A stretch of 64,000 nt of DNA, from NCBI GenBank assembly GCA_031291055.1, contig JARLJU010000333.1, forward strand, positions 124,001 to 188,000, written 5' to 3'. Position numbers and translations under genes: made by a program. The DNA comes from Rudaea sp. (GTDB lineage: Bacteria; Pseudomonadota; Gammaproteobacteria; Xanthomonadales; Rhodanobacteraceae). Below are positions 34,406 to 43,113 of the stretch, piece after piece; position 1 is the first letter of the stretch, and every line of letters starts with the position of its first letter. The notes beneath the pieces were generated by a model that ran no database searches, had not been told where the DNA came from, and was given only the letters and a program-made list of their open reading frames with translations.

Positions 34406-36283
34406 TCATTCTCCTTGTTGGGCTTCGAGCTTGCTCAGACGCGCCGTCAGATCGTCGAGCTTGCCGCGCAATTCGGAGTTTTCCTTACGCAAATCCGTGC
34501 TTTCCTGGCGCAATTCCGAGTTCTCGCGCTTGAGCTTCAGAGTGCTCGTCTCGATCTTCTTATTCAACCCCTGAATCGCCGCAAACGCGACGCCGCTTTC
34601 GTCAACACTACCGACGTGTTTGTCATCCGAGCCCAGGCCGAAGGCTTGCGAAAAATCCTCTGCCATCGGTCCCATGTGGCGGCCCTCGGCATGGTCGACT
34701 TTGTAGAACCAAGTCTGGATTGGCAGCGCCAGAACTCTTTCTAAGATGTCGCCGACGTCCACGGCGGAGAACGCTTCCTTGAACGTGCGACTGGACCCAT
34801 TTGTCCATACACCGCCGGCCGTCAGGTGCGCGCCGTTGGCGCCCGTGGTGATCAGGTCACCAGCGTTTACCGTCGCGGTGCCGATTCCGACACCACCACC
34901 GGTATCTTGCAGCACCACCTTACCGTTGGGACCAGTAGCGGCATTTCCGGTGGCGGAACGGATATACCAATCACCGGTCGAGCCGTAGTGGATATTGCTT
35001 GCGTTACTGCCCTGGGAACTGTACGGCAAAAAGACCACCGTGCCGCCACCTGTGGCACGAAGCCCTTGGACAGTCATCGACGCGGGAGATGTCGTGATCG
35101 CGCTAGTGTTAATACCCACACCGCCTGTTGCTTGAACAAGAAACTGGTTTGGGCCGGAAGACCTGAAACTCCCGTTCGAGTCCGCCCAAACGAATGTCCC
35201 GTAGTCACCGCAGTTGCTGAGGTTGGCTGAGCATGTGCCGCTATTGCCTGCCTGCGTGGCATTTCGAACGACTGCAAGGTTTCCGGCCGCAAAACTAAGA
35301 TCACCACCGGCGCTGTTGCTAGATCCACCGACGACCACCGAGTTGTCGCCCGCGGCCGTATTGGCGGTGCCACCCGCGACGCTAGAATCCGCTCCGCTTG
35401 CGATGTTACCGACCCCACCTGCAACCGCAGAATTAGGAGCAGTCGACATATTTGTGCCCCCGCCCACAACCGTGGAACCGAGCCCGGATGCGTGGTTATT
35501 AAATCCACCGCTTACCACGGCGCTTCCACCAGTCGCAGAGTTGTCGAACCCTCCACCAACTACATCACCTCCACCACCCGCTGTATTTCCATCGCCACCC
35601 CCGACGGTGCCAAAATCCGACTGCACCGAATTGATGCATGGCGATGTGCCGCTGGAACCACAAGTTGCATCCGACGAACCTCCTCCTGCAATCGTGGCGC
35701 CACCAATACCGGCCGCAGCGCTGTTTCCCGAATAGCCAAGTAAAACATTCGGTGCGCCAGGCGCTTTCGTGGCGTCGCCCGATGATGTGAATTGACCGAC
35801 CTGCACAGGACCCGACGAGCTGCCGACCATGAATATCAGCGGATCGTCGGCATCGGTAGTGCCTAGGAAGCTGCCTGCTGGGTTGCCGGCATTGCCCTGC
35901 AATGTCCAGGCGCCAGGGCACACACTCTCCGCGCTTGAAGTCACCTGTGACCGTGTGTCCAATGGCACGAATTCGTCCCGGCCCGCGGCGCGTACCTTGA
36001 CCTCGACATACGCCTGGCTGAACGACTTCGCCAGCGGACCGAAATCGGCTCGCGTACTGAAACTGCCGTGATGCACCGGCACTTGGTTCATGATCAACGG
36101 ACCGCCGATCACGCTGCCGCCGTTGGCTGCGGAGTACAGCGTCAGCTCGATGTCGTAGCTACCCTCGGCCGGTCTACCGAAATCCTGCAGCGTGCCGTGA
36201 TAGGTAAAGGTGGCCGCCTGGGTGAGGCCGGTACTGGCCGCCAAGGATGCTGTCATGGCCAAGGCTAGCAATGTGCGCTTCAT
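34406..36283 (-). CDS. YadA-head-like secreted protein with peptidase S74 chaperone domain
   Basis: 625 residues from the ATG at 36283, with a signal peptide ending TQAA. After an N-terminal beta domain come head repeats at about 185-340 of the form GG..N.A.G..S.V.GG. Examples are GGGFDNSATGGSAVVSGG and SSVAGGTANTAAGDNSVVVGG, the latter spread over 21 residues. Residues about 495-570 form a peptidase S74 intramolecular chaperone domain (SSRTFKEAFSAVDVGDIL, MGPMAEDFSQAFGL, SGVAFAAIQGLNKKI). A coiled coil with ENSELR heptads then runs to the end. It is probably a trimer whose S74 part helps fold the head and may be cut off. It lacks the FRDGFD tail. Confidence 0.8.
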   Translation of the reverse strand: MKRTLLALAMTASLAASTGLTQAATFTYHGTLQDFGRPAEGSYDIELTLYSAANGGSVIGGPLIMNQVPVHHGSFSTRADFGPLAKSFSQAYVEVKVRAAGRDEFVPLDTRSQVTSSAESVCPGAWTLQGNAGNPAGSFLGTTDADDPLIFMVGSSSGPVQVGQFTSSGDATKAPGAPNVLLGYSGNSAAAGIGGATIAGGGSSDATCGSSGTSPCINSVQSDFGTVGGGDGNTAGGGGDVVGGGFDNSATGGSAVVSGGFNNHASGLGSTVVGGGTNMSTAPNSAVAGGVGNIASGADSSVAGGTANTAAGDNSVVVGGSSNSAGGDLSFAAGNLAVVRNATQAGNSGTCSANLSNCGDYGTFVWADSNGSFRSSGPNQFLVQATGGVGINTSAITTSPASMTVQGLRATGGGTVVFLPYSSQGSNASNIHYGSTGDWYIRSATGNAATGPNGKVVLQDTGGGVGIGTATVNAGDLITTGANGAHLTAGGVWTNGSSRTFKEAFSAVDVGDILERVLALPIQTWFYKVDHAEGRHMGPMAEDFSQAFGLGSDDKHVGSVDESGVAFAAIQGLNKKIETSTLKLKRENSELRQESTDLRKENSELRGKLDDLTARLSKLEAQQGE

Positions 36284-36439
36284 GGTCGTCTTTTCCTCAT
36301 CAAGTTCTGAACCACAAGGATTTCCCCATGAACGCACGAGAATCAACCTCGTGGCTCGGTCGCATGGGATAAACGAAGTTCGGTTCGCCCACTACAAGAG
36401 GCGCAAAAACTCAGGCCAGGTGACATCCGTGGCCCAGAC

Positions 36440-39388
36440 TCATTGCAACTTTGCCGGCACTGCCTCGGGAGGAGTGGGGCAAGTGGCCGCGCCAACGGCG
36501 TCGGCGCAGTCCTTGTAGAAATCCGGCATCTTGGGAAGACAGCTGTACAAATTGGCGCCATGTCGATGGCAGGTCGCAATCGCCGAACGCAATTCGTCGG
36601 CACCTTCATTGCGTCTGCCCATACGCACGAGGACGATGCCGCGCAAGGCGCGCGCCATAGCCACAGGCGTGTCGTCGGCGCCGAACTGATTCTGGCGCAT
36701 GCTCAGATCTTGCTCGATGATCGGCAATGCCTCGTCCTGACGTCCGGCTGTGCTCATCGACTTGGCCAAGGCATAGAGAAATCGTTCCTGTTGCGACGGT
36801 GCGTCGGCATACGCGCGACGGGCATCGGCCAGCGCCTGCGATTGCGTTTCGATGGCTCCCGCATAGTCCTTGCGAACAAAGGACACTCCGCCGATGCAGA
36901 ACTCGATCTCGACGGTGAATGGGTCGGTCGCGTCGACGAGGGTTTGCGCCTTCTTGAGCGCGTCGCGGCAAATCGGCTCGGCAGCCTCTGCGTCGCCGTG
37001 CTGCAGGTACACCTTGCCCAGCGCTTGTTCGAGGTCGGCATAGACGACCGTATTCTCGCCCGCGAGCGTGCGCGACAGATCCAGCGCCGCCTTGAGATCC
37101 GCAATCGCATCGTCGAGGCGTCCGAGCGCCTGCTCCGTGACCGCGGCATCCTTCAAACCCCATTCAAGGCGTTCATTGTTTTCGCCGAGCGTTTCGCGCC
37201 AAATGGCGTTGGCCTCGCGCTGTGCAGCAAGCGCCTCGTCGTAGCGACCACGACCGAAGTACAGCGCGACGAGCGCACCGAGTGATTCGGCAACCGCTGA
37301 GTGGCGTGGGCCTAGCAACGCGCGGGTACGTGCCAGCGCATCCTGAAGCAAAGGCTCCGCTTCGTCCAGGTAACCGTTGTTTGCGAGCAATCCGCCAAGA
37401 TTGCGCTGCATGTTCAGCGTGACGGGGTGATCAGGTCCGAACAACTCTCTGCTTTGTGCCGCCGCTGCGCGACTATCCTGCATCGACTTGGCGAGATCGC
37501 CGGCGAAATATTCGCTATTGGCGAGTTCCGATCGCGTCGTTATGGTCTTGCTGTTCTTGTCGCCGAGCATCTCGCGGTAGGTCTCCAGCGCTCGCGTATA
37601 CAATTGTACGGCGGCCTTGTAATGGTGGACCAGGACCTGATAACCGGCTAGGGAGAACAGATCGTCGGCGACGGTCACCATCGTTCCTGCCTGCTGGTCG
37701 ATGGCCAGAGCGCGGGTAAGAAGTGGTTCGGCATCCCGGGAACGTGCCAGCGTTGTATAGGCGTTGCCGAGTAGCCGCATCGCTTTGGCCGTACGCGGCG
37801 AAGATTCGCCGTCGCTGCGTTGAATCAACGTCAGCGCCTCGCGCAATTGCGGTGCCGCGATGCCGTAGCGGTCGAGCGAGACGTTGGCGTCGGCGAGATC
37901 CAGTAGCGTGTTGGCATATTCTGGGCTGTCGGGGCTCTGCTTGCGCCACGCCAGGCTTTTCTGGAGAAACGATGTCGCTTTGGCATAGTCGCCAAGTGAG
38001 GCGTAGAGACTGCCGACTGTGCTTTCAAGTTCGGCGCGTAGGTCAGGTTGTGTGGCAAAGTCGGCCTCGATTCGTTCGGCACCGCGGTCGAGCAGAGTGT
38101 TCGCCGTCATCGGCGTCCCTTTGCTCACGTCCGGGTCCGACACGGCGAAGATGCTCTGAAGGAAGTTTTTCACCGCGACGGCCTTTTCGGATTGCTCGGC
38201 TGCACGCCTTGCCTGCCACAGCGTGCCGGCAAGTCCGCCGATCAAGGCGAGCAGCAGCAGGCTTGCGCTGACGACCAAGGCACGGTTGCGGCGCACGAAC
38301 TTTGCGATCCGGTACGCGGCGCTGTCGCTGCTCACACTGATCGGACGGCCGTCGAGATGGCGACGCAGATCGGCGGCGAGGGCTTCAACCGACGGATAGC
38401 GATGCACGGGCTCGATTGCCAACGCGGTGTGGACGATGTTATCGAGGTCGCCGCGGAGTTCGCGCTTGCGCACAGCATGATCTCCGCCGACCACGATGCT
38501 CGGAGCCGTTGGTTCAATTGACGCGCCAGCGGGCGGGCGCCGTTCCGCGAGTAGTTCGTAGAGCATGACCCCCAGCGCGTACACGTCGGTCGCCGTCGTT
38601 ACCGGCTCGCCGCGTATCTGCTCCGGTGCGGCGTAGTCAGGCGTGAATGCGTGCACCGTCGTCTGCCGGTCGCGTCCTTCGCTCGCGTCGAGAATCTTCG
38701 CAATGCCGAAATCGAGCAGTTTGACCACGCTATCCGTCGTGACAAGCACATTGGATGGTTTCAGATCACGATGCACGACCAGGTTCTGGTGGGCGTATTG
38801 GACTGCGTCGCAGACGTCGAGAAACAGCGCCAGCAGCTCGCGCACGCTCAGGCCTTGCTTGACACAATGCGTAGTGATCGACGTGCCGTCGACATACTCC
38901 ATCGCGAAGTAAGGAACCTCGTGCGGGCCGATACCGCCGTCGATCAGCCGAGCGATATGCGGGTGTTCGAGGCGAGCGAGGATTTGCCGTTCCTTGCGGA
39001 AGCGGCGCAACATGTTCGGCGTTGGATGCGGCAGCAGTTTGAGTGCAACGCGCTGTTCGAAGCTGCCGTCGGTGCGCTCGGCAAGATACACTTCGCCCAT
39101 GCCACCGTGTCCAATCAGATTCAGCAGCGTATAGGGCCCAAACCGGCCGGAGTCGATCGGATCCCATGCGGTTTTTTCCAGGAGATCGGCGGGCGCAGCG
39201 GCAAGTGGAGTGTCGAGAAAGCCGCTCGACTCGGCGCGCCAGTGCGTTGCTAGCAGGCGCTCGAGTTCGGCGGCGACTTCAGTGTTCCCCGCACAATGGT
39301 CTGCGATGAGTGCTGCGCGCTGCTCCTCCGGCGCGTCCAGTATCGCATCGAGTGCTGCGGACAGCTTCTTCCACAACACCGCGTCCAC
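36440..39388 (-). CDS. Hanks-type Ser/Thr protein kinase with TPR domain
   Basis: A 982-residue protein from a GTG start. Residues about 85-340 are the kinase: IGHGGMGEVYLAER, VALKLL with the Lys, HRDLKPSN near 206, LLDFGIAK and APEQ. A transmembrane helix (SASLLLLALIGGLAGTLW) is near 370. The C-terminal 580 residues are tetratricopeptide repeats of the kinesin-light-chain type, outside the cytoplasm or facing the periplasm. All catalytic residues are present. The ECF sigma gene ends 1 nt before its start, so kinase and sigma factor are one unit, an arrangement common in Xanthomonadales. Phosphorylation of the sigma factor or of a surface-protein regulator is inferred. Confidence 0.93.
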   Translation of the reverse strand: MDAVLWKKLSAALDAILDAPEEQRAALIADHCAGNTEVAAELERLLATHWRAESSGFLDTPLAAAPADLLEKTAWDPIDSGRFGPYTLLNLIGHGGMGEVYLAERTDGSFEQRVALKLLPHPTPNMLRRFRKERQILARLEHPHIARLIDGGIGPHEVPYFAMEYVDGTSITTHCVKQGLSVRELLALFLDVCDAVQYAHQNLVVHRDLKPSNVLVTTDSVVKLLDFGIAKILDASEGRDRQTTVHAFTPDYAAPEQIRGEPVTTATDVYALGVMLYELLAERRPPAGASIEPTAPSIVVGGDHAVRKRELRGDLDNIVHTALAIEPVHRYPSVEALAADLRRHLDGRPISVSSDSAAYRIAKFVRRNRALVVSASLLLLALIGGLAGTLWQARRAAEQSEKAVAVKNFLQSIFAVSDPDVSKGTPMTANTLLDRGAERIEADFATQPDLRAELESTVGSLYASLGDYAKATSFLQKSLAWRKQSPDSPEYANTLLDLADANVSLDRYGIAAPQLREALTLIQRSDGESSPRTAKAMRLLGNAYTTLARSRDAEPLLTRALAIDQQAGTMVTVADDLFSLAGYQVLVHHYKAAVQLYTRALETYREMLGDKNSKTITTRSELANSEYFAGDLAKSMQDSRAAAAQSRELFGPDHPVTLNMQRNLGGLLANNGYLDEAEPLLQDALARTRALLGPRHSAVAESLGALVALYFGRGRYDEALAAQREANAIWRETLGENNERLEWGLKDAAVTEQALGRLDDAIADLKAALDLSRTLAGENTVVYADLEQALGKVYLQHGDAEAAEPICRDALKKAQTLVDATDPFTVEIEFCIGGVSFVRKDYAGAIETQSQALADARRAYADAPSQQERFLYALAKSMSTAGRQDEALPIIEQDLSMRQNQFGADDTPVAMARALRGIVLVRMGRRNEGADELRSAIATCHRHGANLYSCLPKMPDFYKDCADAVGAATCPTPPEAVPAKLQ

Positions 39389-39389
39389 G

Positions 39390-39956
39390 TCAGCCCTGAT
39401 CCGTCTGTGTCACATCGAATAGGAAGACGCGAGCGCGACGCCAGTCGCGCAACACGGTCCGGGTTGCTACCCCGCGCAGTTCGGCGACTTGTTCGACGGA
39501 AAGTCCCGCGAAATAGCGCAAATTGACGAGTTCGGCCAGTTTCGGTTCGAGCTGCGCAAGACGCTCGAGGCCATTGTCGAGATGGATCAAATCGACCGGA
39601 TCGACGCCACCCGGCACGAGCGGTTCGTCCAGCGTGTCGCGCCCGGCGCGGCCGCCGCGCTTGACCGCATTGCGCGCCCGCGCCTGGTCGATCAGGATGT
39701 GACGCATTGCGCGCGCCGCGATGGAGAAGAAATGCGCACGATCCTCCAGCGCGAGCGATCCGGGTTGCACGAGCCGCATATACGTCTCGTGGACCAGTTC
39801 CGTGGTGCGCATCGTGGCGTTTGCCTCGGCAGCCAGTTGGCGACGGGCAAGCCGCTTGATCTGCCCGTAGACTGCCGCAAACAGATCGCGCAGAGCGTCG
39901 GCATTGCCCTCGCTGCTCGCACGGACCAAACCGGTGATATCCGCCGCCTCGCCCAT
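39390..39956 (-). CDS. ECF RNA polymerase sigma factor
   Basis: A 188-residue sigma factor of the group that accompanies Ser/Thr kinases. Region 2 is LRDLFAAVYGQIKRLARRQL with TTELVHETYMRLV and HFFSIAARAMRHILIDQAR. Region 4 is EPKLAELVNLRYFAGLSVEQ, ending in RTVLRDWRRARVFL. There is no anti-sigma gene nearby; the downstream kinase probably takes that role. Its target promoters cannot be read here, but the adjacent beta-helix genes are candidates. Confidence 0.92.
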   Translation of the reverse strand: MGEAADITGLVRASSEGNADALRDLFAAVYGQIKRLARRQLAAEANATMRTTELVHETYMRLVQPGSLALEDRAHFFSIAARAMRHILIDQARARNAVKRGGRAGRDTLDEPLVPGGVDPVDLIHLDNGLERLAQLEPKLAELVNLRYFAGLSVEQVAELRGVATRTVLRDWRRARVFLFDVTQTDQG

Positions 39957-40034
39957 GCGCCACCCGCGCCAATGGCTCCCTCGCCGACATGATACAGCGT
40001 TGGCAGGTGGCGATGCATGAAGCCAGCCGCGCGG

Positions 40035-41429
40035 CTAAGGGCAGCCATCGAAGCCGGCGTTGAAGACGATGTCGTCGCGCTGCACCTCGTAAGCGCCGAT
40101 GTCGGTGAACACGAGTCCGAAGCTTCCCGTCGAAGTTCGCGGCAAGTTGCGTTCGTCTTCGGACAGGTTCTTGCTGTTGTTGCCTGCAGTCAATGCTGGA
40201 CTGCCGCTCTGCAGAGCGTGCGTAAAGGTGTGGAAATACGCACCGTTGTCACGCAATGGACTCAACAAGGGGCATGTTCCCGCCGGCAATCCAAATCCGG
40301 AGGGCGGCGTTGAGCCTTGTTGCGCGTAAGGCGCATAAATGAGATTGCCGGAACCGGAGACCGATCCTCCGGACGCGAAATAGAGATCGCTTGGGCCGTC
40401 TGCCGCCGTGTTATTCGAGATGATGGTGCTTTGCATGGTTACTGAAAAAGCCGTCGCGGTCCTTCCAAAATATGCCGCAACACCCTCGGCGCCCGATCCC
40501 CCCGATGAATTGAAAGCAATCGTGCTGTTATATATCTGGATACTAGGCCCGATGGCCGCAAGGACACCGCGTTCGATGCTTGAATTATTTCCTGAAATTG
40601 TGCTGTTTCCGATTGTCACTGAACCGCTAAATGCCGCGCCACCGAAGTAGGACGCCGAATTTCCGGAAATGGTCGAGGATGTGACATAGCTCATTCCCGT
40701 GGACGTTGAAACGATGCCTCCAAATGCTGTGCTCGCCATCTTGTTGTTGACCGTGGCATGATCCAGACTTATTGGACCATTCGTCGCGATGCCACCTGCG
40801 ATTCCGGTACCTTTTCCGTTGGCAGTGACGCTGTTCCCAGTAATGACGCCACCACCGAACAGGCTGCCTCCGGTGGCCGCCCAAACGCCGCCGCCGGCGG
40901 CATTCGCTCCGCCTGATGCATCGAGGTGACAATCCTTAACCGTTGCTCCAGAAAGACTCAAGTATCCCTGCGATGCAATACAACCACCGTAGAAGGTTCC
41001 GGACGCCGCAGTTCCCGAATAGTTGCCATTCGCGATTTGGAGGCGACTGACTTCAAGGGTTCCGGTGCCGGAGTGATAGATCACACGCGACTTACCTCCA
41101 GCCGAGATGATGGGATAGGCAGTCGGGGCCTCGGGACCCTCTAGGATCAGTGCCGACTGCGCAATCTGCAGCGCGCCGGCACCCAACGTGATTGTGCCGT
41201 TGCTGCAACCGGGACTGCTCGTCGTCAAATTCTTCAAGTCGACCGTATCTCCGCTGTCCGCACAGGTAACGATCGAGCGCAGGGTTCCCGCACTGCCGTC
41301 GTCGTAACAGCTCGTCACCTGGAGGCTGCCGCAAGTCGCGGTGGCCAGCGGCGAAATCAAGGTGAAGGCCGCTGCGATGCATCTCATCAAGGCAGACAAG
41401 TTGGGCTGGTATCCCGGTGTCGATGGCAT
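40035..41429 (-). CDS. Secreted beta-helix protein with GFDG tail
   Basis: 464 residues from the ATG at 41429, preceded by GGAGAGACG. A signal peptide ends at ATAT. The mature protein opens with a CSLREA-like cysteine pair (VTSCYDDGSAGTLRSIVTC), then beta-helix coils such as STISGNSASYFGGAA and STIISNNTAADG. It ends in DIGAYEVQRDDIVFNAGFDGCP, a variant of the FRDGFD tail. It is shorter than the other two beta-helix proteins but has the same plan, so the three are probably paralogues. Confidence 0.82.
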   Translation of the reverse strand: MPSTPGYQPNLSALMRCIAAAFTLISPLATATCGSLQVTSCYDDGSAGTLRSIVTCADSGDTVDLKNLTTSSPGCSNGTITLGAGALQIAQSALILEGPEAPTAYPIISAGGKSRVIYHSGTGTLEVSRLQIANGNYSGTAASGTFYGGCIASQGYLSLSGATVKDCHLDASGGANAAGGGVWAATGGSLFGGGVITGNSVTANGKGTGIAGGIATNGPISLDHATVNNKMASTAFGGIVSTSTGMSYVTSSTISGNSASYFGGAAFSGSVTIGNSTISGNNSSIERGVLAAIGPSIQIYNSTIAFNSSGGSGAEGVAAYFGRTATAFSVTMQSTIISNNTAADGPSDLYFASGGSVSGSGNLIYAPYAQQGSTPPSGFGLPAGTCPLLSPLRDNGAYFHTFTHALQSGSPALTAGNNSKNLSEDERNLPRTSTGSFGLVFTDIGAYEVQRDDIVFNAGFDGCP

Positions 41430-41936
41430 GACGTCTCTCCTGTTTCCGTGAGTGCGACTGAAGCCGCAAAGCATTGCGGCTGCTCGCGTCGTGTCAGGAT
41501 GCGTAGAAAACGGGGGTGAGGTGACACTATTGCGGGCCCGGTCTCCCGCAAGATTCCTTTGCTGGCACCGATTCGAGATTGACACCGGATGCCTATGTTG
41601 GGAGTGACCCGTACGCGCTCAGGGACTGGAATGCAGGCATACCGCCCGACTTACGCCAGCAACGGCACATCGAAAAGTGCGCACGAGGTATCGCCAAGCT
41701 AAAGGAGCAGTATGGGGAAAACGTAGGCCACGGCCGTCGGACTGGAGGCAGCAGGGAAAAGCGGGGGCGACAAGTGAAGGGCAGTTTAGCGCCCCCGATC
41801 TCCGCTCATGGCCGAAACTAGACCCTACCTGCCAAGGGTCGTCTAGCTGTTGCCGAGTGTTGAGCCGGGTTGTCCCAAGCGTACCCCTGCGATCAGACCA
41901 AAGCGCTGATGGCAAGAGATGGCCCGGTAATCTTGC
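41430..41936. other. Intergenic stretch between tRNA-Thr and a beta-helix gene
   Basis: 507 nt. It holds the promoter region of the 464-aa beta-helix gene and repeat copy C, 49-89 nt beyond the tRNA 3' end. On the minus strand a frame through the repeat reads GYAWDNPAQHSATAR and stops, matching the decayed frame seen at copy B. Confidence 0.55.
41848..41888 (+). repeat. Dispersed 41-bp repeat, copy C, next to tRNA-Thr
   Basis: This copy matches the one at 31570 at about 34 of 41 positions and is in the same orientation. It lies on the 3' side of tRNA-Thr, where integrases commonly act, though the tRNA itself is not duplicated at the other copies. Confidence 0.6.
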
Positions 41937-42012
41937 TGGTGCCGGCAACAGGAGTCGAACCCGTGACCTACTGATTACAAATCAGTTGCTCTACCAACTG
42001 AGCTATGCCGGC
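41937..42012 (-). tRNA. tRNA-Thr (UGU)
   Basis: On the minus strand this forms a full cloverleaf. The acceptor is GCCGGCA paired with TGCCGGC, the D arm GCTC..GAGC, and the anticodon stem ACTGA/TCAGT with loop TTTGTAA, giving anticodon TGT. The T arm contains GGTTCGACTCC. The terminal CCA is encoded (41937-41939). Confidence 0.97.
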
Positions 42013-42042
42013 TTTACCGTTGATTATCCCACGATCCCGCGT

Positions 42043-43062
42043 TCAGCGGAAATCATTCTCGACCACCACCCGGTAACGCGCCTTGCCGGCGCGCAGATGA
42101 GCAATCGCGTCGTTGATCCGCGACATCGGGAACATTTCCACTTGTGGAGAAATATCGTGGCGCGCGCAGAAATCCAGCATCATGGCGGCGGTTGCCGGGC
42201 TGCCGAGCGGCGACCCTGAAACCGACTTGCGCCCGCCGATCAGTGCGAACGCCGGAACCGGTATCGGTTCGAGCACGGCGCCAACGAAATGCAGCCGCCC
42301 CATCGGCGCGAGTGCGGCGAGCAGCGCGTTCCAGTCCAGGCTCACATTCACCGTGACGAGGATGAAATCGAGCGAGCCCGCGAGCATTTTCAGCGTCTTC
42401 TTGTCGCCCGTGGCGACGACGTGATGGGCGCCGAATCCGCGCGCCTCTTCGGCCTTGCCCGCACTCGACGTGAATGCGGTGACGTCGCAACCCCAGGCGT
42501 GCAGGAATTTCACGGCCAGGTGGCCGAGGCCACCGATGCCGACGACGCCGACGCGGTCCGTCGGGCGGATGCCGAATTCCACGATCGGCGAAAACACCGT
42601 TAGGCCGCCGCAGAACAACGGCCCCGACGACGCCGGATCGAGCGCGTCCGGTAACGCGATCGCCCACGACCAGTGACAACGCACGCGCTCGGCGAAACCG
42701 CCGTGGCGGCCGATGATGGTTTCCTCGCCCGTGCGGCAAAGGTTGTGATGGCCGGACATGCACTGGTTGCAATGCATGCAGCTAGCCGCCATCCAGCCCA
42801 GGCCGACACGCTGGCCGACGCGCAATCCTTTCGCGTGCGTGCCAAGTGAGATGATCGTGCCGATCGCTTCGTGACCGGCGACCAGCGGGTAACGCGCATT
42901 GCCCCAGTCATTGTCGAGCATGGAAAGATCGGAGTGACAAATTCCACAATGGGAAACTGCGATGTCCACTTCCTCGTCGCCGAGCGCGGCGGACGCGTAG
43001 TCAATCGCCGTGAGAGCTGTCTTCGGCGCCGCAGCGGCCCAGGCGCGTATACGATCGGTCAT
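42043..43062 (-). CDS. Zinc-dependent NAD(P) alcohol dehydrogenase (YahK/CAD-like)
   Basis: A 339-residue medium-chain dehydrogenase. The catalytic zinc ligands are Cys in CGICHSDL and His-Glu in GHEAIG. The structural zinc site is CMHCNQCMSGHHNLC, with four Cys. The Rossmann motif is GVVGIGGLGHLAVKFLHAWG. It matches the cinnamyl alcohol dehydrogenase/YahK group, which reduces aromatic and aliphatic aldehydes with NADPH. It is transcribed alone, 30 nt from tRNA-Thr. Confidence 0.93.
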   Translation of the reverse strand: MTDRIRAWAAAAPKTALTAIDYASAALGDEEVDIAVSHCGICHSDLSMLDNDWGNARYPLVAGHEAIGTIISLGTHAKGLRVGQRVGLGWMAASCMHCNQCMSGHHNLCRTGEETIIGRHGGFAERVRCHWSWAIALPDALDPASSGPLFCGGLTVFSPIVEFGIRPTDRVGVVGIGGLGHLAVKFLHAWGCDVTAFTSSAGKAEEARGFGAHHVVATGDKKTLKMLAGSLDFILVTVNVSLDWNALLAALAPMGRLHFVGAVLEPIPVPAFALIGGRKSVSGSPLGSPATAAMMLDFCARHDISPQVEMFPMSRINDAIAHLRAGKARYRVVVENDFR

Positions 43063-43113
43063 GGCGGAATCCTCATTGCGGCGAAAGAAAAGCTATTCGA
43101 GGTGTCGTGAAAA

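Noticed and set aside
31820..41500. CRISPR array in the repeat-rich block
   Set aside because: Repetition is at protein level only; no regularly spaced identical DNA repeats of 24-37 nt are seen anywhere in the window.
41940..41960. An att core formed by duplicated tRNA-Thr 3' end
   Set aside because: No second copy of the tRNA 3' end was found near the repeats at 28374 or 31570, so a classical tRNA-type attachment site is not shown.
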